DNA from: Prevotella sp.
GTDB lineage: Bacteria; Bacteroidota; Bacteroidia; Bacteroidales; Bacteroidaceae
Direction of reading: 5' to 3'
DNA length: 64,000 nt
NCBI GenBank assembly: GCA_017462915.1
Contig: JAFTQG010000050.1
Location: forward strand, 1-64,000
A program made the position numbers and the translations under genes. Below the pieces are notes generated by a model. That model saw nothing but the letters and a program-made list of their open reading frames with translations, was not told where the DNA came from and made no database searches. Of this stretch, positions 47,397 to 57,031 are shown piece after piece (position 1 is the stretch's first letter; every line of letters starts with the position of its first letter).

Positions 47397-48002
47397 ATGG
47401 CTAGATATACAGGTCCGAAATCAAGAATTGACCGTCGATTCGGTGAAGCAATCCTCGGCTCAGAGAAAGTTTTGTCCAAGAGAAACTTCGCTCCTGGACA
47501 GCATGGCAACAACCGTCGTCGCAAGATGTCTGAGTATGGTGTCATGTTGGCAGAGAAGCAAAAGGCCAAGTACACATACGGTGTGCTCGAGCGCCAGTTC
47601 CGTAACTTGTTCGAGAAGGCCGCCAAGGCTGACGGCATCACCGGTGAGGTTCTCCTCCAGCTCCTTGAGAGCCGTCTTGACAATGTTGTCTATCGTCTCG
47701 GCATCGCTCCTACACGTCGTGCAGCACGTCAGCTCGTAGGTCACAAGCACATCACAGTTGACGGTTCTGTCGTGAACATTCCGTCTTTCTCCGTAAAGGC
47801 AGGCATGGTGATTGGCGTACGTGAGAAGTCAAAGTCTCTCGAGGTTATCGAGGATTCTCTCGCTGGCCGCAACCACAGCCAGTTCCCTTGGATAGAGTGG
47901 GATCAGCAGACAAAGTCCGGCAAGTTCCTCCACCGTCCAGACCGTGCAGACATTCCTGAGAACATCAAGGAGCAGTTAATCGTTGAGTTGTACTCTAAAT
48001 AA
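47397..48002 (+). CDS. rpsD: 30S ribosomal protein S4
   Basis: 201 residues. The RNA-binding S4 domain has [20 protein letters not shown], and the N-terminal [18 protein letters not shown] is typical of the Bacteroidetes form. S4 represses the alpha operon in E. coli. Confidence 0.99.
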   Translation: MARYTGPKSRIDRRFGEAILGSEKVLSKRNFAPGQHGNNRRRKMSEYGVMLAEKQKAKYTYGVLERQFRNLFEKAAKADGITGEVLLQLLESRLDNVVYRLGIAPTRRAARQLVGHKHITVDGSVVNIPSFSVKAGMVIGVREKSKSLEVIEDSLAGRNHSQFPWIEWDQQTKSGKFLHRPDRADIPENIKEQLIVELYSK

Positions 48003-48013
48003 TCATTAAATTA

Positions 48014-49006
48014 ATGGCGATATTAGCATTTCAAAAACCCGATAAAGTTGTAATGCTGGAGGCCAATGACAAAGTCGGCAAGTTCGAATTTCGTCCTCTT
48101 GAGCCAGGCTTTGGTGTTACCATCGGTAACTCATTGCGCCGCATTCTCCTTTCATCGCTTGATGGCTATGCTATCAATACCATCAAGATTGATGGTGTGG
48201 AACACGAGTTCTCTTCTGTTCCAGGCGTAAAGGAAGATGTCACCAACATTATCTTGAATCTCAAGCAGGTCAGATTCAAGCAAATAGTAGATGAATTCGA
48301 GAATGAGAAAGTCTCTATCACAGTTGAGAACACAACAGAGTTCAAGGCTGGCGATATAGACAAGTATCTGACTGGATTTGAAGTGTTAAATCCTGATTTG
48401 GTGATTTGTCATTTGGATGCGAAAGCATCAATGCAGATTGATATCACAATCAATAAGGGACGTGGCTATGTCCCTGCTGACGAGAACCGTCAGTTCTGTA
48501 CAGATGTCAATGTGCTCCCAATCGATTCTATCTACACCCCAATCCGTAACGTACGCTACAGTGTCGAGCCTTACCGCGTAGAGCAGAAGACTGACTACGA
48601 CAAGCTCGTCATAGAAGTGTCTACGGACGGCTCCATACACCCGAAAGATGCTCTTAAAGAGGCGGCAAAGATTCTGATTCATCATTTTCTCCTCTTCTCC
48701 GACGAGAAGATCACTCTGGAGAACCCAGAGATGGAGGGTAATGAAGAGTTCGATGAGGAAGTCCTCCACATGCGCCAGCTCCTGAAGACACGTCTTGTTG
48801 ACATGAACCTCTCCGTTCGTGCCCTCAACTGTCTTAAGGCTGCTGATGTGGAAACCCTCGGCGACCTTGTTCAGTTCAATAAGACCGACCTCCTCAAGTT
48901 CCGCAACTTCGGTAAGAAATCGCTTTCAGAGCTTGATGATTTGCTCGAGAGTCTGAATCTGTCGTTTGGAACCGATATTACAAAATACAAACTTAATCAG
49001 GACTAA
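48014..49006 (+). CDS. rpoA: RNA polymerase alpha subunit
   Basis: 330 residues. The N-terminal dimerisation domain has [20 protein letters not shown], and the C-terminal DNA-binding domain has [19 protein letters not shown] and [20 protein letters not shown] hairpin follows immediately after the stop. Confidence 0.99.
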   Translation: MAILAFQKPDKVVMLEANDKVGKFEFRPLEPGFGVTIGNSLRRILLSSLDGYAINTIKIDGVEHEFSSVPGVKEDVTNIILNLKQVRFKQIVDEFENEKVSITVENTTEFKAGDIDKYLTGFEVLNPDLVICHLDAKASMQIDITINKGRGYVPADENRQFCTDVNVLPIDSIYTPIRNVRYSVEPYRVEQKTDYDKLVIEVSTDGSIHPKDALKEAAKILIHHFLLFSDEKITLENPEMEGNEEFDEEVLHMRQLLKTRLVDMNLSVRALNCLKAADVETLGDLVQFNKTDLLKFRNFGKKSLSELDDLLESLNLSFGTDITKYKLNQD

Positions 49007-49070
49007 TGTCCCGCTTATGATTCCCGTTGCCTCGCCACATCCGTGTGCAAGGTAGGGGAATAAGCAGACA
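49007..49070 (+). other. Intercistronic hairpin between rpoA and rplQ
   Basis: TGTC-GCTTAT-TTCCC on the left (49007-49025) pairs with GGGGAATAAGC-GACA (49055-49070) with small internal loops. There is no T run, so read-through into rplQ is expected. It may be a processing site. Confidence 0.55.
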
Positions 49071-49102
49071 TTTGCCGACTGGTTAAAAAGAAAACAAACA
49101 AA

Positions 49103-49594
49103 ATGAGACACAATAAGAAATTCAATCATCTCAGTCGTACTGCATCTCATCGTTCCGCTATGCTTGCAAATATGGCGATTTCGTTGATCATGCACAAAAG
49201 AATCACTACGACTGTAGCAAAGGCTAAGGCCCTCAAGAAATATGTTGAGCCACTCGTGACACGCTCAAAGGAAGATACAACAAACTCACGTCGTGTTGTC
49301 TTCTCATACCTTCAGAACAAGTACGCTGTCACAGAGCTCTTCAAGGTAGTCGCACCAAAGGTCGGTGACCGTCCAGGCGGATACACACGTATCATCAAGC
49401 TTGGTGTCCGTCAGGGAGATGCCGCTTCTATCTGCTTTATCGAGCTTGTCGATTTCGACGAGAACATGGCAAAGGCTCCAAAGGCTGCTAAGAAGACTCG
49501 CCGTGCAGGCAAGAAAGCAGCTCCAAAGGCTGAGACAGCAGAGACTGTAGAGGCTCCAGTAGAGGAGACAACAGCAGAGACAACTGAGGCTTAA
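49103..49594 (+). CDS. rplQ: 50S ribosomal protein L17 with extended tail
   Basis: 163 residues, about 35 longer than the E. coli protein. The core ([20 protein letters not shown]) is normal. The extra C-terminus is low-complexity, first Lys/Ala/Arg-rich and then Glu/Thr/Ala-rich (residues about 125-163). Confidence 0.99.
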   Translation: MRHNKKFNHLSRTASHRSAMLANMAISLIMHKRITTTVAKAKALKKYVEPLVTRSKEDTTNSRRVVFSYLQNKYAVTELFKVVAPKVGDRPGGYTRIIKLGVRQGDAASICFIELVDFDENMAKAPKAAKKTRRAGKKAAPKAETAETVEAPVEETTAETTEA

Positions 49595-49627
49595 TCCTTA
49601 CAAGTCAAAGAAACAAAAAAGCTTTCG

Positions 49628-49735
49628 GCCTAACCTATGGCAGAGGTGATGCAACCTGTATTGTCAGAAAGTGATATATATTACTCAAGACACCACCGTA
49701 CATCACATGAATTCAGCTACGTTAGGTTCGTCCGA
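49628..49735 (+). other. Possible structured RNA between rplQ and rplS
   Basis: CCTAAC near 49631 pairs with GTTAGG near 49721, and inside it GTGATG near 49647 pairs with CATCAC near 49703. This suggests a two-tier stem in the 170-bp spacer. It could be an L19 leader, but the evidence is only base pairing by eye. Confidence 0.3.
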
Positions 49736-49764
49736 TAAAACAAATTTAATAAAATCAAGAAACA

Positions 49765-50124
49765 ATGGATTTGATTAAAGTTGCTGAAGAAGCATTTGCA
49801 ACCGGCAAGCAGTTCCCGGAATTCAGAGCAGGTGATACTGTTACTGTCGCTTACAAAATTATCGAGGGTTCAAAGGAGCGTATCCAGCTCTACCGTGGCG
49901 TAGTCATCAAGATCTCCGGCCATGGCGAGAAGAAGCGTTTCACAGTACGCAAGATGTCAGGAACAGTTGGTGTAGAGCGTATCTTCCCAATCGAGTCACC
50001 GAACATCGATTCTATCGAGGTCAACAAGCGTGGTAAGGTTCGCCGTGCTAAGCTGTACTACCTCCGTGCTCTTACAGGTAAGAAGGCACGTATCAAGGAA
50101 AAGCGTACCATCGTTAAGGATTAA
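49765..50124 (+). CDS. rplS: 50S ribosomal protein L19
   Basis: 119 residues. [20 protein letters not shown] and [20 protein letters not shown] match L19, which lies at the subunit interface. It follows rplQ here rather than trmD, and a perfect terminator closes the unit. Confidence 0.98.
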   Translation: MDLIKVAEEAFATGKQFPEFRAGDTVTVAYKIIEGSKERIQLYRGVVIKISGHGEKKRFTVRKMSGTVGVERIFPIESPNIDSIEVNKRGKVRRAKLYYLRALTGKKARIKEKRTIVKD

Positions 50125-50142
50125 TATTTCTTATCTCAATAA

Positions 50143-50181
50143 AATATCCGGCAATCGTTATTCGATTGCCGGATATTTTTG
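50143..50181 (+). terminator. Terminator after rplS
   Basis: AAATATCCGGCAATCG pairs perfectly with CGATTGCCGGATATTT around TTATT, with a T run. It marks the end of the ribosomal block. Confidence 0.9.
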
Positions 50182-50583
50182 TTTGTGGGCTATTTGGATG
50201 GTAAGGTAAGGCTAATCTTGTAGCAATAGAGAATTCTTAAGTTAAAAGGGGATAAGAATTGTAGGCCTAATTGTGGATAAGCATCTTCTGCCTAACAATA
50301 AAGGACAGCCGTTCTTGTTGGGAAGAAAGGGGCTTGCCCCCTATTAAAATCAAAAGGAGTGAGGCTTTCAGCATGTTTAGCGGACAGTAATAATTGTTAT
50401 TACCTCATTTGGATGGGAGATATAGAATCCCATCCTTTCCACATATTCTGCTATAAACAAGAAATGATATTGATGTTATTGCCAATTATTGCCAATTATT
50501 TATAAAAAGATGCTCTTTTTTTTGCGTATTTCTTCGTGATTCTCATGGTTTATTTGTAATTTTACATCGAAAAGGTGTCTTTT
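50182..50583. other. Gene-free spacer at the start of the defence-type island
   Basis: No gene seen. The stretch is AT-rich with a short direct repeat (ATTGCCAATT twice near 50479-50498). A TAATTTTA sequence at about 50557-50564 resembles a -7 box with one mismatch for the XRE gene. It may mark an island boundary, but no att site or tRNA is visible. Confidence 0.45.
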
Positions 50584-50797
50584 ATGGAAAGAGAAATGAT
50601 TAACAGGCTGAAGATTGTGCTGGCAGAAGAACAAAAAAATAGTAAGTGGCTGGCAGAACAATCAGGAAAAGACAGGGCTACTGTCTCCAAATGGGTGACG
50701 AATACCATGCAGCCTGACGCAAGAAACCTCCTGTATAGCAGAGGCTTTGAATATTGATGCAGGTAGACTGCTCAACCAACAACATTTGAAGAAATGA
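50584..50797 (+). pseudogene. XRE-type HTH regulator, frameshifted
   Basis: The intact frame codes for MEREMINRLKIVLAEEQKNS, KWLAEQSGKDRATVSKWVTN and TMQPDARNLLY, a Cro/C1-type HTH, then stops at TGA 50755-50757. Changing frame at about 50735-50738 gives AEALNIDAGRLLNQQHLKK and a TGA that overlaps the next ATG (ATGA at 50794-50797), exactly how such regulators usually end. A loss of two bases, or gain of one, near the TATAGCA at 50734-50740 explains this. The regulator would have been translationally coupled to the AlbA_2 gene. It may be an inactive gene, a sequencing error or, less likely, a recoding site. Confidence 0.75.
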
Positions 50798-52419
50798 AGG
50801 AAATAGATATTCTCCAACAGATAAAACTTGGCGAGATCAGTAAGGTGCAGTTCAAAGAGCGGCTCCTTGACAACTATGATATTGGTTGCGAACTGGTGGC
50901 ATTCAGCAATGCACGTGGTGGAACACTGGTTGTTGGTGTAAAGGACAAAACTGGCAGCGTCAATCCTTTGTCGTATCAGGAAGTACAGGAAACGACGAAT
51001 ACACTTGGCAACATCGCATCAGAGAATGTTGTTCCTGCCATTCGTGTTGATGTGGAAACCATTTCCGTAGATGGCGGCAGTCTTGTTGTGGCTCACATCA
51101 AGGAAGGAGTGAACAAACCCTATCATGACAATCGTGGTATTGTGTGGGTAAAGAACGGTGCCGACAAGCGCAAGGTGTTCGATAATGCCGAGCTTGCCGA
51201 GATGATGACCGACTGCGGCAGTTTCTCGCCTGATGAAGCAGGAGTCCGTGATGCCACCATTAAGGATCTGGACGAGAATACCATCAAAACCTTCCTGAGC
51301 AATAAGTTTGAAAAAGTATTAGTGAGAAAAGGGCTCATGGGCGATGCTTTACACGAAGCCTCTTTAGATACAGTCTGCTCTGCTATCGCCAGTGGGCATA
51401 ATGGAGAGAAACTGCTACGTAACCTACGCTTCATTCGTCCTGATGGGAAAATCACAGTGGCAGCAATGCTACTGTTTGGCAAGTATACCCAGCGTTGGCT
51501 TCCGGTAATGACAGCAAAGTGTATTTGCTTTGTGGGTAACAATCTTGGTGGAACACAATTTCGTGATAAGGTGAATGATGCCGATATTGAGGGCAATCTG
51601 CTTCATCAGTTTGAGACTATCATGGACTTCTTTACCCGAAACCTGCGTCACATACAAGTAGGAAAAGAGTTTAACTCGCAAGGAGTGTTGGAAATTCCTT
51701 ACACCAGCCTCGTTGAGTTCACCGTAAATGCTTTAGTGCATCGCTCGCTGAATGCGACAGCCCCTATCCGCATATTCATCTTTGACGACAGGGTGGAGAT
51801 ACACAGCCCTGGAATTCTCCCTAATGGGCTTTCTGTAGATGATATTGTTGTGGGAACTTCCATGCCGCGCAATATGTTCCTTTTCACAAATGCCATCCAT
51901 TTGCTTCCCTACACTGGAGCAGGTAGTGGTATGCTTCGTGCCTTGTCTGAGAATGTGAATGTCTCGTTCACCAATAATGACAGGACAAATGAGTTCGTGA
52001 TTACTATAAATAGGCCAGTAGGTAACAAAGATAGCAAAGAAAGTAACCAATTTAATGGCAACTTAGATACAAAACTTGGACACCCTGACACTAACTTATG
52101 TACCGACTCTGACACTTGTGACAATGACTCTGACACTAAACTTGGATACTCTGACACCGACTTAGATGCCAACTCTGACACTTTTGGCAGCGACTCTGAC
52201 ACTAAACGTCCTAAAATAACAAATAAACAGAGGGATGTAGTAAATTTCTGTAGCGTACCACGTAGCAGCAAAGAAATTCTTGAAAGAGCAGGTGTGATAT
52301 ATCATAGCAAGAATATCCAAACATACATTATGTCACTTGTCGATGCAGGGTATCTCGAAATGACCAATCCTGAACATCCCAATGCAAGCAATCAAAAATA
52401 TAGGAGAAGTAAAAAATAA
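50794..52419 (+). CDS. AlbA_2/Schlafen-type putative regulator with repeat region
   Basis: A 541-residue protein of the family once called AAA_4. The N-terminal AlbA_2 domain (about 15-140) has VQFKERLLDNYDIGCELVAF then SNARGGTLVVGV. An ATPase-like C-terminal domain of the same family (about 310-405) has VNALVHRSLNATAPIRIFIF and RVEIHSPGILP. Residues about 425-470 are an Asp/Thr/Ser-rich stretch with two copies of a 22-residue unit (DTKLG and SDT phrases). A winged-helix-like segment closes the protein (KEILERAGVIYHSKNIQTYI). Such genes often accompany restriction systems. Its role here is unknown. Confidence 0.75.
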   Translation: MKEIDILQQIKLGEISKVQFKERLLDNYDIGCELVAFSNARGGTLVVGVKDKTGSVNPLSYQEVQETTNTLGNIASENVVPAIRVDVETISVDGGSLVVAHIKEGVNKPYHDNRGIVWVKNGADKRKVFDNAELAEMMTDCGSFSPDEAGVRDATIKDLDENTIKTFLSNKFEKVLVRKGLMGDALHEASLDTVCSAIASGHNGEKLLRNLRFIRPDGKITVAAMLLFGKYTQRWLPVMTAKCICFVGNNLGGTQFRDKVNDADIEGNLLHQFETIMDFFTRNLRHIQVGKEFNSQGVLEIPYTSLVEFTVNALVHRSLNATAPIRIFIFDDRVEIHSPGILPNGLSVDDIVVGTSMPRNMFLFTNAIHLLPYTGAGSGMLRALSENVNVSFTNNDRTNEFVITINRPVGNKDSKESNQFNGNLDTKLGHPDTNLCTDSDTCDNDSDTKLGYSDTDLDANSDTFGSDSDTKRPKITNKQRDVVNFCSVPRSSKEILERAGVIYHSKNIQTYIMSLVDAGYLEMTNPEHPNASNQKYRRSKK

Positions 52420-52502
52420 ACTCACATATATTTACCAACAGAAATGGCAATACGCTGTTGTTTGGGTATGAGGTCACATTAGAAAATTTCGTAAAATAGA
52501 AA

Positions 52503-55500
52503 ATGATTACAAAAGATAATTTTAAAGAACTCCTCCTTTCAATAGGATTTGAAAAAGTTTCTGTAGGCAACTTTTTCACAAAAAAATATTCTTCGTGTAG
52601 TATTCATGTGGATTTTGACAATGACAAGCTGGTATATCCAGAAGCGGAAGGATTGGTTGTTAATGACAAGACTACAAGCAATTTCTCACATAACGAGAAT
52701 TTTGTGGTCTTTGAATGTGTCTGTCGTTTGTTGGAAAAAGGATATCGCCCTGAGCATATTGAATTGGAGCCAAAATGGCAACTTGGACGTGATGCCAAAG
52801 GAGGCAAGGCTGACATCGTTGTTAAGGACGAGAAAGGAAACGTTCTGATTATTATCGAATGTAAGACCGCTGGAGCAGAATACAATAAAGAGGTAAAAAA
52901 TACTGAGGAATATGGTGGGCAGTTATTCAGTTATTGGCAGCAAGAAAATGCAACTCGGTGGTTGGCTCTATACGCATCCGATTTGAAAAATGGCGAGATA
53001 TTGGTAAAATCACAGGTCATCTCATGTTTGGATGATAAGAACATTGAGGCTATGGCCAAGAAGGACAGAGATGTCCTAATCTATCGTAACGCCAAAAACG
53101 ATTCAGAACGTTTTGAAGTATGGTGCGAAACATACAATAAGGCATGGATAGACAATCTTATTTTTGATGAGGAAAGCCAAGCATACAATATTGGTATTCC
53201 GCCATTGCGCAAACAGAAATTACGTGATTTTACTCCTGAAGATAGAATTGTAAATCGCTTCGAGGAAATATTGCGTCATAACAATGTGTCCGATAAGGAA
53301 AATGCCTTCAATAGATTAGTGGCACTCTTTATTTGTAAACTTGTGGATGAAATCAAGAAGCAAGATTTTGAGGAGGTAGAGTTTCAGTATAAGCAAGGTA
53401 CAGATACATACGAAAGCCTGCAAGACCGTCTGCAAAGATTGCACACACAGGGCATGGAGGAATTCATGAAAGAGAAAATCTTTTATGTCGAAGCTGACTA
53501 TGCTGAGCGATTGTTTGTGCAATATACTGGCCACAAGCGTAAACAGGCAATAGAAGAACTCAACAAGACGATTCGTATTTTGAAATTCTATTCCAATAAT
53601 GATTTCGCATTTAAAGATGTTCATAACGAAGAATTGTTCTTTCAGAACGGCAAAATCCTTGTCGAGGTAGTCCAGTTGTTCCAGCCTTATCGCATCGTAT
53701 ATCCAAGCAAACACCAATTCCTTGGCGACCTCTTTGAACAACTGCTCAACAAGGGATTCAAGCAAAACGAAGGACAGTTTTTCACTCCTATGCCCATTAC
53801 TCGTTTTATATGGGACAGTCTACCTTTACAAACCTACATATCTGACAATGGGCTGCCCAATGTCATTGACTATGCTTGCGGTGCTGGTCATTTTTTGACC
53901 GAAGCAGTAGAAGCGATAGACAAGGTTCGAAATGACATGGACAACTCTTGGGTGGAAAAGCACATTTATGGCGTAGAAAAGGACTATCGTCTTGCTCGTG
54001 TCTCCAAGATTTCTCTCTTCATGAATGGTGCTGGAGGAGCGAACATTGTCTTTGGCGATGGATTGGAAAACTATGCAGACAAAGGCATAGAAAGAGGCTC
54101 TTTTGATATTCTCGTCGCCAATCCACCTTACTCTGTTAGTGGATTCAAACAACATCTCAAACTGCGTAACAATACATTCCGCATACTTGATATTGTCACG
54201 AACGATGGCAAAGAAATAGAGACACTTTTTATAGAACGCATATCACAGCTTCTGCGTCCTCGTGGACTTGCAGCTGTCGTACTCCCGGCGTCTATACTCA
54301 GCAATTCGTCCGCAACCTATATGGCTGCACGTGAGGAGTTATTGCAAAATTTCTATATTCGAGCGATTGTAAGTTTCGGAAGCAAGACCTTTGGAGCAAC
54401 AGGAACCAATACTGTCACGCTTTTCCTTGAACGTTACAACGAGCCACCTCGCATTGCGGAGCTAACTAAAGATAGTATTGATGCCATAATGAGAGGTGAG
54501 ATTCTATCGGACTTTGTTGACAAGCAAATACTTGCGGATTATTTGCAACATCAGCATATCCAAGAAGAAGAGTACCTTCGCTTCACTCGTAAAGAGATGG
54601 ATTGGGAAAAACTATGTGGCAATAGCTATCTTAAAGTTTACACTGATGCCTTTGCACAAATGCCTATCTCTTTGCCCAAGAAATGTACGGCAGAAGAAGA
54701 GAAACAAATACGCAAAGAAAAGTTCTTTGAGTTCGCACTTGGTGTGGAACGTGACAAACTATACTATTTCTCATTAGCGAGAGAACAACGAACGCTCGTG
54801 ATAACATCTCCTGCGGACAATAAAGAGCAAAAGACTTTTCTTGGATATGACTGGAGCAACCGCAAGGGTGCAGAGGGCATTGTCATAAATAAGCCGGGTG
54901 GTATGCTATACAATCCCGATGATAGGTTTGCACGTGGCACTTTAGCATCTGCTATACGTAACTCTTTTATTGGAGGAGGAACAACGACTTCTTTGCCTGA
55001 AAGTCTCGAAAAATATGCCAAGACATATTGGCTGAAGGATATGATGGATTTCTCACGTGCAGAATTTGACAAAACTATTGCTACATCTGCAAAGACTGTC
55101 TCAACTTTCAGTAGTAACTTCCCAGTTCACTTACTAGTTGATTTGGTTAATATAAATGAGACTGAGCGTAATCCGAAACTTGAACCTGACAAAAAATTCA
55201 TCTATATTGATATAGCATCTGTAAGCAATGGAACTGGTGAGATATCACTGGACAATGAGATAATTGGTAACGAAGCTCCAAGTAGGGCTCGTAGATATGC
55301 TTTTGATGGTAGCGTACTCATATCAACAGTAAGACCTAATTTGAAAGCATTTGCGTATATAGATAAAGAAATACCTAATGCTGTTTATTCGACGGGATTT
55401 GCTGTGTTGCGTTCAAAAAACGAGAAAGTATTGATGAACAAATATCTTTATCTCATTTTTATGAATTTGGATGAACTGATGAACCAAATTATAGATAGAA

Positions 55501-56252
55501 TGCCCAAAGGTCAATATCCAAGCATTAACAAATCAGATATAGAAGGGCTTAAGATACCTCTTCCGCCTCTTTCCATCCAACAGCAAATCGTAAAAGAATG
55601 CGATACGGTTGATAGAGAATACAACACAAGTCGTATGACAATAGAGACGTATCGGAAGAAGATAAGTGACATCTTTGATAGACTTGAAGTTGTTAATAAA
55701 TCTAAAATGGGGGGGGTAATTCCGATTAGCGAAATCTGTGCATACGCTACAAAACGCATCTCATATGCTTCCATTGATGCAGATAATTACGTGACTACCG
55801 ATAATCTGTTGCAAAACTGCGAAGGTGTAGTGGTGTATGATAGCGTTCCTACGACAGACACTGTAGTAGAGTATCGTAAGGGAGATATTCTACTTTCCAA
55901 CATACGACCTTATCTGAAGAAAATATGGCTTGCAGACCATGATGGTGGTTGTAGTCCCGATGTTCTTGTGATTCGTCAAAAAAATAACAGCGTGCTTCCT
56001 GAATACCTCTATAATACGTTGTGTCGGCAGCAGTTCTTTGATTACGTTATGAAAGATATAAAAGGCATGAAAATGCCGCGAGGGAACAAAGACCATATTA
56101 TGAGATACCGTATTCCTATCATTGATGGAGAAACACAAAGATTCATTGTCGAAAAGGTTCAAGAATACGAAGCAATTATATACGAAGCCCAACAGATATT
56201 GAATTTATGTTCACAGCGTAAAAAAGACATACTACTTGGTTATCTTGATTGA
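52503..56252 (+). CDS. Single-chain restriction-modification-specificity protein (Type IIG / RMS fusion), phase-variable
   Basis: A 1249-residue protein joining all three functions. Residues about 1-190 are a PD-(D/E)xK nuclease of the HsdR-N type, with Asp104 in GGKADIVV and Glu119-Cys-Lys121 in LIIIECKT. Residues about 400-700 are an N6-adenine methyltransferase, with SAM motif IDYACGAGHF (455-464) and catalytic NPPY (540-543). The C-terminal ~370 residues hold two HsdS-like target-recognition halves separated by a helical segment (SIQQQIVKECDTVDREYNTS). A G8 tract at 55709-55716 lies just before the second half. Either G7 or G9 gives a stop within a few codons, cutting the protein near residue 1071-1074. 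The low GC suggests transfer. Confidence 0.88.
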   Translation: MITKDNFKELLLSIGFEKVSVGNFFTKKYSSCSIHVDFDNDKLVYPEAEGLVVNDKTTSNFSHNENFVVFECVCRLLEKGYRPEHIELEPKWQLGRDAKGGKADIVVKDEKGNVLIIIECKTAGAEYNKEVKNTEEYGGQLFSYWQQENATRWLALYASDLKNGEILVKSQVISCLDDKNIEAMAKKDRDVLIYRNAKNDSERFEVWCETYNKAWIDNLIFDEESQAYNIGIPPLRKQKLRDFTPEDRIVNRFEEILRHNNVSDKENAFNRLVALFICKLVDEIKKQDFEEVEFQYKQGTDTYESLQDRLQRLHTQGMEEFMKEKIFYVEADYAERLFVQYTGHKRKQAIEELNKTIRILKFYSNNDFAFKDVHNEELFFQNGKILVEVVQLFQPYRIVYPSKHQFLGDLFEQLLNKGFKQNEGQFFTPMPITRFIWDSLPLQTYISDNGLPNVIDYACGAGHFLTEAVEAIDKVRNDMDNSWVEKHIYGVEKDYRLARVSKISLFMNGAGGANIVFGDGLENYADKGIERGSFDILVANPPYSVSGFKQHLKLRNNTFRILDIVTNDGKEIETLFIERISQLLRPRGLAAVVLPASILSNSSATYMAAREELLQNFYIRAIVSFGSKTFGATGTNTVTLFLERYNEPPRIAELTKDSIDAIMRGEILSDFVDKQILADYLQHQHIQEEEYLRFTRKEMDWEKLCGNSYLKVYTDAFAQMPISLPKKCTAEEEKQIRKEKFFEFALGVERDKLYYFSLAREQRTLVITSPADNKEQKTFLGYDWSNRKGAEGIVINKPGGMLYNPDDRFARGTLASAIRNSFIGGGTTTSLPESLEKYAKTYWLKDMMDFSRAEFDKTIATSAKTVSTFSSNFPVHLLVDLVNINETERNPKLEPDKKFIYIDIASVSNGTGEISLDNEIIGNEAPSRARRYAFDGSVLISTVRPNLKAFAYIDKEIPNAVYSTGFAVLRSKNEKVLMNKYLYLIFMNLDELMNQIIDRMPKGQYPSINKSDIEGLKIPLPPLSIQQQIVKECDTVDREYNTSRMTIETYRKKISDIFDRLEVVNKSKMGGVIPISEICAYATKRISYASIDADNYVTTDNLLQNCEGVVVYDSVPTTDTVVEYRKGDILLSNIRPYLKKIWLADHDGGCSPDVLVIRQKNNSVLPEYLYNTLCRQQFFDYVMKDIKGMKMPRGNKDHIMRYRIPIIDGETQRFIVEKVQEYEAIIYEAQQILNLCSQRKKDILLGYLD
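55709..55716 (+). repeat. G8 homopolymer tract inside the RMS gene
   Basis: Eight consecutive G bases encode the end of Met1069, Gly-Gly and the start of Val. In this AT-rich gene such a run is conspicuous and is a typical slipped-strand phase-variation site. Confidence 0.85.
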
Positions 56253-56319
56253 GAAAGGCAGAGTTACTTGGAGGAATAACGGATTTACAGGCATCCATAA
56301 AAGCTGATATGGACAGATG

Positions 56320-56347
56320 TATTAGGGGCGGAATACCGCCCCTAATA
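56320..56347. terminator. Bidirectional hairpin after the RMS gene
   Basis: TATTAGGGGCGG pairs perfectly with CCGCCCCTAATA around AATA. Flanking T runs are weak. It lies between the RMS gene and the end of a minus-strand reading frame. Confidence 0.65.
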
Positions 56348-56764
56348 GTTTATGTTGCATAATATACAACCAGCCATAATCCCAACGTATAAACGAGCAA
56401 GAGTATCACCAAGACCTTCATCCTGAAGTCCGAGTATCAAACGCCCTCCATTCAGTCTGAGGATTTTGCGCATATTGGATTCATGCTCGCCAATAAGTTC
56501 CGATTGTTCGGTCCGATGATTTGCCAACACCGAAGTCCAATTTTCTATAGAATGGTCTATGAGTTGTCTAAGTTCGGCAAGCTGTTCGGGAGTGTTGGTC
56601 GCCTTGAATTTGGTATCTCGTTCTGCTTTCACTATTGCATTGCAGATGCCGTTGACTTTACACTTTATGTATTTTTCCCGATTATTTATGCAAATTTCTT
56701 CGATTTTCTTTGCAGATTCGGGAAAAATGATTAATTTTGCGCCGTGATGGATACTGTCCGTCAC
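56342..56764 (-). CDS. Hypothetical protein, low confidence
   Basis: A 140-codon frame opening with GTG. The middle is charged and helical in character (TPEQLAELRQLIDHSIENWT), and the end is more hydrophobic (ARLYVGIMAGCILCNINY). I do not recognise a family. Its start overlaps a strong plus-strand promoter at 56709-56739, so the true start may be further in, or the frame may not be expressed. The stop lies inside the hairpin at 56320-56347. Confidence 0.35.
   Translation of the reverse strand: MTDSIHHGAKLIIFPESAKKIEEICINNREKYIKCKVNGICNAIVKAERDTKFKATNTPEQLAELRQLIDHSIENWTSVLANHRTEQSELIGEHESNMRKILRLNGGRLILGLQDEGLGDTLARLYVGIMAGCILCNINY
56709..56739 (+). promoter_or_regulatory. Promoter for the AAA+ ATPase gene
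   Basis: TTTG at 56709-56712 and TAATTTTG at 56732-56739 are spaced 19 bases apart, near-ideal for Bacteroidetes. A hairpin CGCCGTGA/TCACGGCG (56740-56767) begins almost at the expected transcription start. A leader of about 285 nt would result. Confidence 0.65.
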
Positions 56765-56809
56765 GGCGTAAAATTAATATCATATAGTTAAAACAATTCA
56801 TTTTCAGCT

Positions 56810-56887
56810 ATGAAGCAAATTCATTCAAACAACAGCAAGGTTGGCGGTGTCGCTCCTCCGGGCGATGCGCGGATGAGGTGCGAATAG
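56810..56887 (+). CDS. Possible 25-residue leader peptide
   Basis: Within the long leader of the ATPase gene an ATG opens a 25-codon frame (start MKQIHSNNSKVGGVAPPGDA) ending at TAG. An A-rich run precedes the ATG. It could be a regulatory leader peptide, but chance is also possible. Confidence 0.2.
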   Translation: MKQIHSNNSKVGGVAPPGDARMRCE

Positions 56888-57031
56888 CTGTTTCTCCAAC
56901 AATTCCTTACTCGGGAAATGCCTTGTCAGGCGTGGTGCGTCTTGTGCGTGCCTGTGCGTCTTGCGGCAAGGGAATGGAGTGTTCTTTGACATGTTGGTGT
57001 CAGCAAAGGAGGAAGGCCTCCTGCTGAAAAA

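Noticed and set aside
50734-50740. Programmed frameshift in the XRE gene
   Set aside because: No slippery heptamer or downstream structure is evident, and restoring the family sequence needs two inserted bases, so mutation or sequencing error is simpler.
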